DNA of 43,258 nucleotides from contig JAFUDX010000023.1 in the NCBI GenBank assembly GCA_017464425.1, forward strand, positions 1 to 43,258. Reading direction: 5' to 3'. Every line of letters starts with the position of its first letter. The first letter of the stretch is position 1. Position numbers and translations under genes: made by a program. This DNA is from Treponema sp. Lineage in GTDB: Bacteria > Spirochaetota > Spirochaetia > Treponematales > Treponemataceae. This document shows positions 14,778-24,600 of the stretch, piece after piece. Below the pieces are notes generated by a model. It saw only the letters and a list, made by a program, of their open reading frames with translations. It was not told the origin of the DNA and searched no databases.

Positions 14778-17579
14778 ATGACTATGCGAAAATTACACAA
14801 TGCTTTTCTAAGCGCAAAAGACTTTTTTATTTTTATAACATTTTTATGTTTTACTCTCGTTTCGGGCTTTGCTCAAGATTCAGTGCGGCGAGACATCAAA
14901 ATCAAAATCACGGGTGAGGAGTCAAAGCAGAATCCCGTGCATTTGACGCTTGCTTCAAGTGACACAAAAATCGTCGGGGCATTTTCTGTGACCACGATGA
15001 ATCTGATTGTCTCAAACGAGTCGAGCCGCATTCTTGAAGGCGAGCTTGAATTTCCGCTTGACGAGGGCGAGTCTGTCATCGGCTACGCAATCGATGTGAA
15101 CGGAAAGTTGCGGCAGGGCGTGGTCGTGGAAAAGGACAAGGGGCGACAGATCTTTGAGGCGGTCGTTCGGCAGGGAATTGACCCCGGCTTGGTCGAAAAA
15201 ACGGCGGGCAACAATTTCAAAACGCGGATTTACCCGATTCCCGCAAAAGGAATCCGTCAGATTCAGATTGTCGTGCAAGGTGCGGTGAAGCAGGCGGATT
15301 TTAAGGAAAGTTGTTTTCTTCAGACGCTCGGAAAAGAAACTTTCTTCTATTATAACAAGCCGATTTCGGCAAGCACGCGCGCAAAACCGCTTCCCAAAAA
15401 TCTTACGGTGTGGTGGGATATTTCTGCAAGCGGCGAAAAGCGAAATCTCAGCGCGGAAATTGCATTCCTCAAAGCGTATCTCAAAAAATTGCAGAAACCG
15501 ACGGTGGTGATTGTGCCGTTTGCGAATGAAGTTCACGAGGCGCACAAGTTTGAAATCACATCTGAAAAAAATCTTTCTGAAGTTGAAAATTTCTTGCGTT
15601 CGCTTGATTATGACGGCGCGACAAATCTTGGTTACGATTGGACGAATTTTGGTGGCGAAGAAGTGCTTGTGTTCACGGACGGCTTGGGGAACTGGGAAGA
15701 TTATCGGGGCAAGCCCGATAATGACAATGACCGCACACCTTCCGTCTACACCATCAATTCTTCTTCTTCCGCTGACCATGCGTGGCTTTCTTCGGTGGCG
15801 CAAAAAAACGGCGGCGTGTATGTGAATCTTTCGGGCGGTGAGAAAATTGAAGAAAAACTTTCCCTGCTTCTGACCGAGCCGTACCGCTTGATTCGTGCCG
15901 AGTATGACGAAAAGGCGGTGGCAGACATTTTTCCCGAAGTCGGTGCGGTCGTTTCTTCGCAGTTTTCGCTTTCGGGAGTCCTCAAAAAGAAGAACGCGAC
16001 GGTCAAGCTCTATTTTGGTCACGGAAACACGGTGGAAGAAAGCGTGAGCGTGGCTTTGAGCGCAACGAGCGAAAATGAAAGCGACTATGTGGCGCGGGAG
16101 TGGGCGAGCAAAAAAATCGACTCGCTTTCACGCGATTACGAGAAAAACAAAACGGAAATCATTGCACTTGCAAAGCGATTCGGCATCGTCACAAAGGACA
16201 CTTCGCTCATCGTGCTTGACACGGCGAACGACTATGTGCGCTACGGAATCGTGCCGCCAGAAAGCGACAAAGAACTTCGCGCCGAATACGACAAAATCAT
16301 CGCACGACAAGGAAATTCAATCCTAAAACCGTTGGATTCTTCGTCAAAGAAGGAAGTTCCCGATTCGGTTTACCGTGTGTTCAAAGAATTCAAAACTTGG
16401 TGGAATACGAGCCTCGAAGAATTCAAAAAGAAAAAAGAGCCGAAAAAAGGCGGGATTATCAGACCGCTCCGTGCGATGGGAATTGAAGAAAATGAAATCG
16501 CGGTGGATTCTCTTGCGGTAGAAAGTGCGCCGCTTGAATTGATGACGGAAAATCGCGAAATGAGAATGTATGAAAGTGCCCCCGTTGCAACTCAATCGCT
16601 TTCCCGTGCGGCTTCTCCGATGGCGGCAAAATCAGCGAATGGGGAAACTCCGTCTTCTGGGAGCGAAGACCGAATTCAGCTTCAGGCATGGTCTCCAAAA
16701 TCGGAATATCTTACGATTCTCAAAAAAACGCCGACTGAAAAAATGTACGCGAAGTATCTGGAACTCAAAAAAGAATACGGTGCGTCGCCCGCATTCTACA
16801 TGGAAGTTTCTGATTATTTCGCCGAAGAGGGCTTGGAGAGCGAGAGCATCCGCATTCTTTCAAATCTTGCCGAACTGAATCTTGAAAACACCGATGTACT
16901 CCGTGCGCTCGCGAACAAGCTTGTGGAGCGGAAATTGTACGCGCTTGCTGTTCCTGTTTTTGAAAAACTCGTCGCGCTCAAAGGCGAAGTTCCGCAATTT
17001 TCGCGCGATTTGGGAATGGCGTATTATCTGAGCGGAAACGCGCAAAAGGCGGTGGACACGCTCTATTCGGTCGCCTACAAAAATTGGGATGCACGATTCG
17101 AGCAGGTTCAGCAGATTGCCTTGAACGACATGAACGCGATTATTGCCGAATGCAAACGGAACAAAACGAAACTCGACCTTTCCGAAATCGACAAAAAATT
17201 GATTGAAAATTTCGATGTCGATGTACGAATTATTCTCACTTGGAACACCGACGACTGCGATGTGGATTTGTGGGTCACTGATTCCGACGGCGAAAAATGC
17301 TTCTACGGAAACCGAATCACCAAAAACGGCGGAAGGCTTTCCCGCGACTTTACGCAAGGCTACGGACCTGAAGAATTCTGCATAAAAACCGCCCCGAAAG
17401 GAAAACTCAAAATCGAAGCAAACTATTTTGGAAATCATCAGCAGAAACTCTTGCAGCCCGTGACCGTGCAAGCCGAAATCTACACGAATTTCGGTCGCGC
17501 AAACCAAAAACGCGAAGTCCTCACGCTCCAACTCGACGAAGTGAAGGGAACATTCTTGGTGGGGGAAGTGGCGTTTTAG
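14778..17579 (+). CDS. Exported VIT-VWA-TPR-DUF2135 protein
   Basis: The predicted 933-residue protein starts with a signal peptide ending near residue 32 (LVSGFAQ). A VIT domain (about 65-175) is marked by IVSNESSRILEGELEFPLDEGESV and RIYPIPAKGIRQIQI. A VWA-like domain (about 205-370) keeps the metal-ion site: D214-I-S-A-S218, GATNLG and FTDGLGNW. A helical TPR-like stretch follows (ILSNLAELNLENTDVLRALA, FEKLVALKGEV). The last ~115 residues are a DUF2135 beta domain (WNTDDCDVDLWVTDSDGEKC). VIT-VWA proteins usually mediate adhesion or act as chaperone-like factors at the envelope. The start could also be ATG 14784; no good ribosome binding site is seen at either. It is divergent from the MBL gene. 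Confidence 0.88.
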   Translation: MTMRKLHNAFLSAKDFFIFITFLCFTLVSGFAQDSVRRDIKIKITGEESKQNPVHLTLASSDTKIVGAFSVTTMNLIVSNESSRILEGELEFPLDEGESVIGYAIDVNGKLRQGVVVEKDKGRQIFEAVVRQGIDPGLVEKTAGNNFKTRIYPIPAKGIRQIQIVVQGAVKQADFKESCFLQTLGKETFFYYNKPISASTRAKPLPKNLTVWWDISASGEKRNLSAEIAFLKAYLKKLQKPTVVIVPFANEVHEAHKFEITSEKNLSEVENFLRSLDYDGATNLGYDWTNFGGEEVLVFTDGLGNWEDYRGKPDNDNDRTPSVYTINSSSSADHAWLSSVAQKNGGVYVNLSGGEKIEEKLSLLLTEPYRLIRAEYDEKAVADIFPEVGAVVSSQFSLSGVLKKKNATVKLYFGHGNTVEESVSVALSATSENESDYVAREWASKKIDSLSRDYEKNKTEIIALAKRFGIVTKDTSLIVLDTANDYVRYGIVPPESDKELRAEYDKIIARQGNSILKPLDSSSKKEVPDSVYRVFKEFKTWWNTSLEEFKKKKEPKKGGIIRPLRAMGIEENEIAVDSLAVESAPLELMTENREMRMYESAPVATQSLSRAASPMAAKSANGETPSSGSEDRIQLQAWSPKSEYLTILKKTPTEKMYAKYLELKKEYGASPAFYMEVSDYFAEEGLESESIRILSNLAELNLENTDVLRALANKLVERKLYALAVPVFEKLVALKGEVPQFSRDLGMAYYLSGNAQKAVDTLYSVAYKNWDARFEQVQQIALNDMNAIIAECKRNKTKLDLSEIDKKLIENFDVDVRIILTWNTDDCDVDLWVTDSDGEKCFYGNRITKNGGRLSRDFTQGYGPEEFCIKTAPKGKLKIEANYFGNHQQKLLQPVTVQAEIYTNFGRANQKREVLTLQLDEVKGTFLVGEVAF

Positions 17580-18775
17580 TTTGCAAATCCCCGAATCACC
17601 CACAGTTGCGGAAGCACCACCACGGCGAAAAACGCGAGGCTTATCCAGGTGAATGTCTTGATGAACGCAAGTGACTTCCCTGGATATTCTCGTGCGTAAA
17701 GCCGTAGGTTTATTACGCTCGCAAGGCTTCCGATGATTGAGCACAAGCCCGCGCTGTCCAAGCCGTAAAGGAGTGCGCGAAGGTTTGTTGAGAACGGATA
17801 GAGCACGATGCTTGCGGGCACATTTGAAATCACTTGGCTCAATAAAATGCTCCAAATGTACTCGTGTCCCGCCACGGAATTCTTCAAGAATTCAGAAATA
17901 GCGGGATGTCGGCAAATCGATGAAGAAAAAGTGAAAAAGCACAAAAAAGTGAGAAGAAGCACATAATCCGTTTTGAAAAGAATTTTTCTGTCGCCAATCA
18001 AAAGCGTGACGAAAACGAGTGCCAGCACAATCGGATAAAATCGAGTTCGCGTGACAATCGAAGAGACCACAATCACAAAAAGCGCGAGATACATGATTTT
18101 TCGGGCAGATTGCGTTTCAGAAGAGCTTTTTCTGTCATTCTGAACTCGTTTCAGAATCTCTTCATCATCAAAATTCTTTTTACAATCTGTGTCAATTTGT
18201 GCTAATCTGTGGATTTTTCTATATAAAATCAAAATGAACACTACGAGCAATCCCGCGCTGAAAATCCACAGCGGGAACATCATCAGAATGAAATCGGGCG
18301 TGGAGATTCCGCTTTTTGCGTACAAAAAAAGATTCTGCGGGCTTCCGAAGGGCATCAAGAGCGAGCCACGGATTGCGGCGATGTTCTCAAAAGTCAAAAC
18401 GGGCAGAATGTACTTTTCCTTCCCTGCCGAACGGAACAAAATAATCGTGAGCGGAACGAAAATAATGAGCGAAACATCGTTCGTGACGAACATCGAAGTG
18501 AAAAACACGCCGAACACGAGAAAGACCGTGAGCAACTTAATAGAAGAAATCCGCTGTGCCTTGCGCAAAATCGGGTCAAAAATCCGCTCGCTTTTAAAAC
18601 CTTCCAAAACCGAAAGCAGCATAAAAAGCGTGGCGAGCGTGCGCCAATTGATGTCGTGCAAAAGTTCCCGTGACGGTGGCGTGATAAAAAGCGAAACGAG
18701 TGCCACCAAGAGCGAAACGGAAAGCATAATGTCTTTTTTGAAAAGATTTTTGAGCCAAACGAAGAGTTTTTGCAT
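17576..18775 (-). CDS. SLC13/ArsB-like anion permease
   Basis: The predicted 399-residue membrane protein has about ten hydrophobic segments and the ion-transporter superfamily motifs MFVTNDVSLIIFVPLTI and LSQVISNVPASIVLYP. These belong to the ArsB/NhaD/SLC13 (divalent anion:Na+ symporter) group; substrate cannot be named. TATTAT ends 6 nt before the ATG, so the mRNA is probably leaderless. Residues 187-225 form an unusual hydrophilic loop (KIHRLAQIDTDCKKNFDDEE, then ILKRVQNDR) encoded by two interspersed repeats. The gene ends 4 bp into the convergent VIT gene. Confidence 0.85.
   Translation of the reverse strand: MQKLFVWLKNLFKKDIMLSVSLLVALVSLFITPPSRELLHDINWRTLATLFMLLSVLEGFKSERIFDPILRKAQRISSIKLLTVFLVFGVFFTSMFVTNDVSLIIFVPLTIILFRSAGKEKYILPVLTFENIAAIRGSLLMPFGSPQNLFLYAKSGISTPDFILMMFPLWIFSAGLLVVFILILYRKIHRLAQIDTDCKKNFDDEEILKRVQNDRKSSSETQSARKIMYLALFVIVVSSIVTRTRFYPIVLALVFVTLLIGDRKILFKTDYVLLLTFLCFFTFSSSICRHPAISEFLKNSVAGHEYIWSILLSQVISNVPASIVLYPFSTNLRALLYGLDSAGLCSIIGSLASVINLRLYAREYPGKSLAFIKTFTWISLAFFAVVVLPQLWVIRGFAN
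18130..18217 (-). repeat. Two repeat elements translated in frame inside the permease gene
   Basis: On the minus strand, a CACAGAT-type segment (CCACAGATTAGCACAAATTG) is followed by GATTCTGAAACGAGTTCAGA and then ATGACA. The first motif is the intergenic family of 3308 and 20108; the second matches the intergenic GATTCTGACATTCGTCAGAA at 36321. Both remain in frame and encode the hydrophilic loop. Confidence 0.75.
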
Positions 18776-18907
18776 GGAAAGATAATAGCAGGAAATCGAA
18801 AAAGTGAAAACGGTGGAAAGCGTACAGTCGTTTGGCTTTCGCGTAGTGAGTGGTATTGGAGCGAGGGGGGGGCTCCCCCTTCACTTCTCACTCCTCATTT
18901 CTCACTT
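18776..18907. other. Intergenic spacer with a G8/C5 palindromic stretch
   Basis: Between the permease start and the serA stop lies a GC-rich snap-back: G8 at 18865-18872 followed by CTCCCCC. No gene is seen. It may act as a weak terminator or be a degenerate repeat. Confidence 0.4.
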
Positions 18908-20086
18908 CTAATTATAAATCGGGCGCACTTTAATTACGCCGTCAATCGCTTCAAGAGCTTTAAGCGGCTCATCTTCAACCTTGCCGTCAACATCGATGAG
19001 CGCATAAGCCAAATCATTCTTGTTCTGATCGACCATGCCCGCAATGTTGAGTTTTGCGTTTCCGAGAACCGTAGTGAACTGAGCAATCATGTTCGGAATA
19101 TTTTTATGCGCGATACAGAGGCGAGTTCCGTTTGCAGGGATTTCTTCGTTCAAGAAAGTCTTCGGGAAGTTCACTGAATTGCGGATTTCGCCGAATTCAA
19201 GGAAGTCACGGAGTTCCTGAACCGCCATAACCGCACAGTTGTCCTCTGCCTCTGGAGTAGAAGCTCCCAAGTGCGGCAAGCAGATTACTTTGTCGCATTT
19301 GAGAAGCTCTTCGTCAGCGAAGTCAGTGATGAGCGAAGCGACTTTGCCAGAAGCGAGAGCCGCGAGCACATCGGCGTTGTTGACCAAGCCACCGCGAGCA
19401 AAGTTGATGATTCGCACGCCGTCTTTCATCGTTTTGATTGAAGAAGCGTTAATCATGCCCTTTGTGTCGTTTGTCTGCGGAACATGCACCGTGATGTAGT
19501 CAGATTTTGTGTACACGCCTTCGAGCGTATCGCTGATTTTCACATTTCGGTCGAGAGAAAGAGCCGCTTTGACAGAAAGGAACGGGTCGTAGCCGATGAC
19601 ATTCATGCCCAAAGCGATTGCTGTGTTTGCGACCATCGCGCCGATTGCGCCCAAACCGATGACTCCGAGCGTTTTTCCCTTCAATTCAGGGCCGACGAAC
19701 TGAGACTTGCCCTTTTCTGCGAGTGCCGGAATTTCATCGCCTTTGCCAGCCAAGCCCGCGACCCATTTGTTTGCCGCAACTGCCGGTCGGCTTGAAAGCA
19801 AGAGACCGAGAATCACAAGCTCTTTGACCGCATTTGCATTTGCGCCCGGTGTGTTGAACACGACAATGCCTTTTGCGGCAAGTTCTTCGCACGGAATGTT
19901 GTTCACGCCCGCCCCCGCACGACCGACTGCTTTTACAGAATCTCCCAAATCCATGCCATGCATTTCAGCCGAGCGCACGAGAATCGCGTCAGGATTGTTG
20001 ATGTCGGTAGCAATTTCATAAGAATCGCGAGGAAAATTCTCCAAGCCGATTGAGCTGATTTTATTTAAAGTCTGAATCTTGTACAT
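18908..20086 (-). CDS. serA: D-3-phosphoglycerate dehydrogenase
   Basis: SerA oxidises 3-phosphoglycerate to 3-phosphohydroxypyruvate, the first step of serine synthesis. The 392-residue product has the NAD-binding motif GVIGLGAIG, the catalytic ARGG arginine region and LPHLGAST with the active-site histidine. A C-terminal ACT domain (IAHKNIPNMIAQFTTVLG, LAYALIDVDG) probably binds serine for feedback control. It is the short form without an intervening domain. The start at 20086 is chosen because GGAG lies 6 nt upstream; an ATG at 20098 is also in frame. serC is upstream in the same direction, separated by a CACAGAT repeat region. Confidence 0.96.
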   Translation of the reverse strand: MYKIQTLNKISSIGLENFPRDSYEIATDINNPDAILVRSAEMHGMDLGDSVKAVGRAGAGVNNIPCEELAAKGIVVFNTPGANANAVKELVILGLLLSSRPAVAANKWVAGLAGKGDEIPALAEKGKSQFVGPELKGKTLGVIGLGAIGAMVANTAIALGMNVIGYDPFLSVKAALSLDRNVKISDTLEGVYTKSDYITVHVPQTNDTKGMINASSIKTMKDGVRIINFARGGLVNNADVLAALASGKVASLITDFADEELLKCDKVICLPHLGASTPEAEDNCAVMAVQELRDFLEFGEIRNSVNFPKTFLNEEIPANGTRLCIAHKNIPNMIAQFTTVLGNAKLNIAGMVDQNKNDLAYALIDVDGKVEDEPLKALEAIDGVIKVRPIYN

Positions 20087-20107
20087 TTTTTTCTCCATAA
20101 ATTTTAT

Positions 20108-20230
20108 CCACAGATTTCCACAGATGAACACAGATTATTCATTTCCCGTAAGAAAAACTTTCGTATCTCACGGACGATTCTCGTTTAATTCAAAACCAAA
20201 ATCTGTGATAATCTGTGCCTATCTGTGGAT
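20108..20230. repeat. CACAGAT inverted array in the serC-serA spacer
   Basis: Three CACAGAT units (20108-20137) face three ATCTGTG units (20201-20230) across about 63 bp, so the transcript could fold into a long stem between serC and serA. The order and spacing resemble the array at 3308-3486. Confidence 0.75.
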
Positions 20231-20236
20231 TTCTTT

Positions 20237-21406
20237 CTATTTATTTGCCTCTGCGAATTTTTTCATGAATTCAACCAATGCTTTAACTCCGTCGAGTGTC
20301 ATTGCGTTGTAAATGCTTGCGCGCATTCCACCGACTAAGCGATGACCTTTGAGGTTCACGAGACCTGCGGCTGCGGCTTCTTTTACGAACTTGTCGTTGA
20401 TTTCCTTTTCTTTGGCGAGCGCGGCTTTTTCTGCGTCTGTGCGGTCAGCCTCGTCTTTTTTGCCAGCGGCGGCTGTCTCTGCCGTTGAATATTTCGTGAG
20501 GAACGGAACATTCATGAGCGAGCGGCTGCCCTTCTCTGTGGTTGCGTGGTAGAAATCGCTTGAATCAAGGAAATTGTAGAGGTAATCAGCCTTTTCCTTG
20601 TTGCGTTTAAGCATTCCCTCAGCACCGCCGTTCTTTTCAATCCAGTGCAAGACCTTTCCGAGCACATAGATTGTGTAGCATGGCGGCGTATTGTACATTG
20701 AGCCGTTGTCAGCGTGAGTTTTGTAAGCGAGCATGGTCGGAGTTCCCGGCAAGCACGCGTCAAGTTCTGGAATCAAATCTTCTCGCACGATGACGAGCGT
20801 AACGCCAGCCGGAGCCAAGTTTTTCTGCGCACCCGCGAACAAAAGACCGAATTTTGAGACATCAAGCGGCTCGCTCAACACGCAAGAAGAAATGTCTGCC
20901 ACGAGCGGAATGTTTCCCGTGTCAGGAATGTACTCGTAGTGAGTGCCCATAATCGTGTTGTTGAAGCAGATGTAGACATAATCGTAGTCGCCCGTGACTT
21001 TCTCAACGCGCGGAATGTACGAGTAGTTTTTGTCTTTTGAAGAAGCGATTACATCAACCGCGATTCCGAGTTTTTTTGCCTCTGCCGCAGCCTTTTTCGC
21101 CCACACGCCAGTCTCAATGTAAGCGGCTTTTTTGTGTTTGATGCCGAGGTTCTGAGCGACCATCGCGAACTGTGTGCTTCCGCCGCCCTGCACGAAAAGA
21201 ACCTTGTAGTTCTCAGGAACATTCATCAACGTGCGAACCATCGCTTCCGCATCTTCAATAATCGGCTCGTATGCCTTTGAGCGGTGGCTCATTTCCATGA
21301 CGGACTGCCCCGTTCCCTTATAATCAAGCATTTCTGCCGCACATTCATTCAAAACTTCTTCCGGCAAGCAACTTGGGCCTGCGCTGAAATTGTACACTCT
21401 AGCCAT
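20237..21406 (-). CDS. serC: Phosphoserine aminotransferase
   Basis: SerC is the PLP enzyme that converts 3-phosphohydroxypyruvate and glutamate to O-phosphoserine. The 389-residue product begins with the hallmark YNFSAGPSCLPEEVL, and the PLP lysine is K195 in FAGAQKNLAPAG. DISSCVLSEP and HRLVGGMRASIYNAM are also conserved. About 30 extra residues rich in Ala, Glu and Lys (ETAAAGKKDEADRTDAEKAA) sit near residue 310, longer than in typical SerC. The start at 21406 has AGGGGT upstream; an earlier in-frame ATG adds a poor extension. It precedes serA, so the two form a serine operon. Confidence 0.96.
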   Translation of the reverse strand: MARVYNFSAGPSCLPEEVLNECAAEMLDYKGTGQSVMEMSHRSKAYEPIIEDAEAMVRTLMNVPENYKVLFVQGGGSTQFAMVAQNLGIKHKKAAYIETGVWAKKAAAEAKKLGIAVDVIASSKDKNYSYIPRVEKVTGDYDYVYICFNNTIMGTHYEYIPDTGNIPLVADISSCVLSEPLDVSKFGLLFAGAQKNLAPAGVTLVIVREDLIPELDACLPGTPTMLAYKTHADNGSMYNTPPCYTIYVLGKVLHWIEKNGGAEGMLKRNKEKADYLYNFLDSSDFYHATTEKGSRSLMNVPFLTKYSTAETAAAGKKDEADRTDAEKAALAKEKEINDKFVKEAAAAGLVNLKGHRLVGGMRASIYNAMTLDGVKALVEFMKKFAEANK

Positions 21407-21424
21407 AACTGTACCCCTTTGTAC

Positions 21425-21440
21425 TGTGATTTTTTTCACG
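21425..21440. promoter_or_regulatory. CRP/FNR-like palindrome 1
   Basis: TGTGA-N6-TCACG, one base from the CRP-type consensus TGTGA-N6-TCACA. It lies 19 bp upstream of the serC start, where a bound protein would block transcription or early elongation. Confidence 0.4.
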
Positions 21441-21510
21441 AAATTATGGGTAGGATTTTAGAACTTTGGGGTTGTTTGGTCAATAAAAGTGGGGAATTTT
21501 TGGAATTTAC

Positions 21511-21526
21511 TGTGAAAAATTTCACA
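21511..21526. promoter_or_regulatory. CRP/FNR-like palindrome 2
   Basis: TGTGA-AAAATT-TCACA is a perfect match to the TGTGA-N6-TCACA pattern. It lies about 105 bp upstream of serC and 160 bp upstream of the giant lipoprotein gene, so it could serve either. Confidence 0.45.
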
Positions 21527-21601
21527 AAAAATGAAGTGCTTGGAGATTTTAGAAATTTTTCTTGGTCCCTTAGAGTTTTCGTAGGAAAATTTAATTGATA
21601 T

Positions 21602-21681
21602 TTGTTAAAAAAATAGTGTAAATCGGTGTATTATATAACGAATAATTATATAAAAAAGTTTGCTCTCTTATCAGTGGAGGT
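21602..21681 (+). promoter_or_regulatory. Promoter and ribosome binding site of the giant lipoprotein gene
   Basis: TTGTTA at 21602 and the GTGTATTATATA block near 21626 are candidates for -35 and -10; their spacing is longer than usual. GTGGAGG (21674-21680) precedes the ATG at 21686 at a normal distance. Confidence 0.45.
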
Positions 21682-21685
21682 CTCT

Positions 21686-24600
21686 ATGAAAAAGTCACTT
21701 TTAAAAATGGTAAAATCTTTTGTACGGGGGGGGGTATGTGCATTCGGTATTCTTGCCCTTGCTTCCTGCGGTGAAGATTCTGGTTTGGGTGCGTCTGTTG
21801 ATACTGAGGCACCTGCAATCAATATTACCTATCCTCCTGTCTCGGCGTATATCCGTGATTCTTTTATCTTGTACGGTACATGGGACGATGATAAAGGCTT
21901 AAACGAAATTTCAATCAAAATCGAAAATACCACAACGAAAAAAAGTGATTTTGACTTGCCTGTGGTCGTGTTCAAATCAGATAAAACATGGAGCGTAGAA
22001 CTCAACGCTTATGACGCGTCAAATTCTTCATATATAAATGGCTGGCAATTCCCTGACGGAAAATATCAGGTTACCGTTACGGCCATCGATAAAGCGGGGC
22101 ATTCAACGCCTGCTTCGCGCACATTCGAAATCGACAATACGGCACCAGTCGTGGTTTTAAAAAGTCCGTACAGTACCGAAGAATACAAACCATACGGTTC
22201 AAGTTTTGAAGTCAACGGTACGATTGCAGATGATCACTCGATTGCTTCTTTGGGTGTTACCATTTATGACGATAACGGCACTGTTCTTGGTGATACAGAG
22301 GCCGTTCCCTATGCCGAAAAAAATGTTGCCACAGCGGGTGGCACGAGCGTTACTCTCCTCAGATTTTCTACCAATCCAGTAACGCCATTGCAAAATCGCT
22401 ACAAAGAAATTTATGGTTCAACCAACAAAAATGACGGCACAAAAAAATATTCATGTGTTGTTTATGTTGCTGATAATGCCAAAAAGTATACTGACCCAAC
22501 TGAAGGCGAAAATACAACCGAAGGAAATAAAACAACGGTTTCATATTTGTATGATGATGTCTACGAAAGTTTGATGAGCGCAAACACTGGTTATGATTTG
22601 AGTGCGGCTGATTTTATGACGATTATCAACGGAACCTATGTTGCAAGCGATGATTCAACATACGATGATAATTCAGATGTCGTAAAAGGCACGCTTTCAA
22701 CTGAAGAACTCGCAGCGGTCAAAGCAAAGCTGGTGGGTGCATCTTCCGTTCAGACTGATTCTTCTAAAAATCATCTTAAATTTTCTTTGAATCCTGCCGT
22801 AAACCCAACATACACAGTCTCAGGTCTTGCGTTTGAAGAAGATGATTCTGGCGTTCTCAAAACTTCTCCGAGCGGTACCAAAAATCAGACCGTTACATTC
22901 ATCGTAAGTCCAGGTCTTGACGGCTCACTGATTAAACCTGCCACAGTCAAGGTATGGCTTTTGAACTGCGGTGCAACTTACGATAAAACAAAAATCGCTG
23001 AATTTGTAAGCAATCCTGCAAGTTTTGCGGAAACCGATGGGGTTACATTGATTCGTGATTTTGAGGCAGAAGGATATAATTCTGGTTCTGTCGAATCTCT
23101 TACGGAAACATTTAAAATCCCAGAAGTCGTGGCGAATAATTATTATGCCATCGCGATTTCTGGTAAAGATGCCGACCAAAATGACTTCTATACGGATACC
23201 ATGTACGGCTTCCTTGCTGCTCTTTCTGGAACTCCGCCGACTGTTTCATTCACATCTCCTTCTAGCCAGGCAATTCTTTTGAGTTCCGATCAAATTCAGT
23301 TCAGAGGAAATGTAACCACCACCGAAGTTGAGCTTGAAAAACTTTCTCTTTCTATTGATGTGCAGGATGTTGAGTCTGGAACTGATTTGGGAACGCTGAC
23401 GGCTTCAAGCGAAAACGATTCAATCACATTCACCAAAACGAACTATGACGAGGCAACGGGCAAATACACCTATTCTTGGGTGTGCGTTCTTTCTGCAGCA
23501 ACAGGCTACGAAACCTACAGTGCAGAAGTTGGCTCAGACAGAATCTATATGTACTCAAGCACAATCACTGCTGAAGATACGAGCGGCAACAAGAGCACAT
23601 CAAGCCGTACGGTCACTGCTGATACGGTCGAACCTAAAATCTCAATCAACTCTGTGGTTCCTTCGGTTACGAACTACAAGGATTCAACACACACGGACGA
23701 AAATGCGGTTTATGTAAACGGTACAATCACGGTGGTCGGTTCAATCAACGAAATGAACTTGAACAATGCTTCTTACACCGTTTATGTTGACGGAGAAACC
23801 GTAAAAAATGCTGACGGCACAGACAATCCAGCGTATACCGATGTCGCAATTACAAGCACACAATTTAAGTTCACCATCGATACGACGGCTCTTGCCGATG
23901 ATAAACCGTTCGACATCAAAATCACCGCGCATGACCGAGCGAAAACCGCTGAACAAGCTGCCACAATCTCAACTTCACTCGATGGCGTGGAAGGAAATGT
24001 GGGCACCGTTTCAATTTCTTCTATTCTCACTGAAGCACAAGGCGATTCATTCCATATTTTGCAGGAAACGGATAGACCTGTGGTAACTCCAACGAATGCA
24101 GATACGGGAATTACTGATTCACAGGGAATTAAAACCGCTGTACAGAATAAAGCGGTTGCTACTAATATTTTTGTAAGTGGCGGTGCTTTAACTGCGACAA
24201 TCACGGATGACGACGGTGTTGGCTCTTGTAAAGTTGAATATAGTTCTGATGGCACAACATACACTGAATTCGATGCGGGGGCTATAAGCTACTCTTCTTC
24301 AAACAACACGCTCACTGCGCGATTGCCAGAGGAATATGGCGAATATCATATCAGAATCACCGTGACGGATACGATTGGATTGGAAACTGGCAAAAAATCT
24401 GTCGACTTCTATGTTGCAATTGATGATGGGGCACCGACATTTACTAGTGTACAGCCTTCTGATGGTAACTTCTACAACGACACATTCACGGCAAGCGGCA
24501 CAATTAAAGACAGCAGCAAAGATGTATCTCTTGGGTTGAAAGACGGGGCAAATGGTACGCTCAATAATGCTGATGACGCAACAGGAACATCTGCTTATGT

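Noticed and set aside
15012..16022. Long minus-strand open frame (336 codons) opposite the VIT-VWA gene
   Set aside because: No family resemblance, unusual composition rich in Phe, Arg and His, and it lies antisense to a clearly conserved gene.
16860..17855. Long minus-strand open frame (331 codons) across the VIT gene end and the permease gene
   Set aside because: It overlaps two recognised genes and has no recognisable domain.
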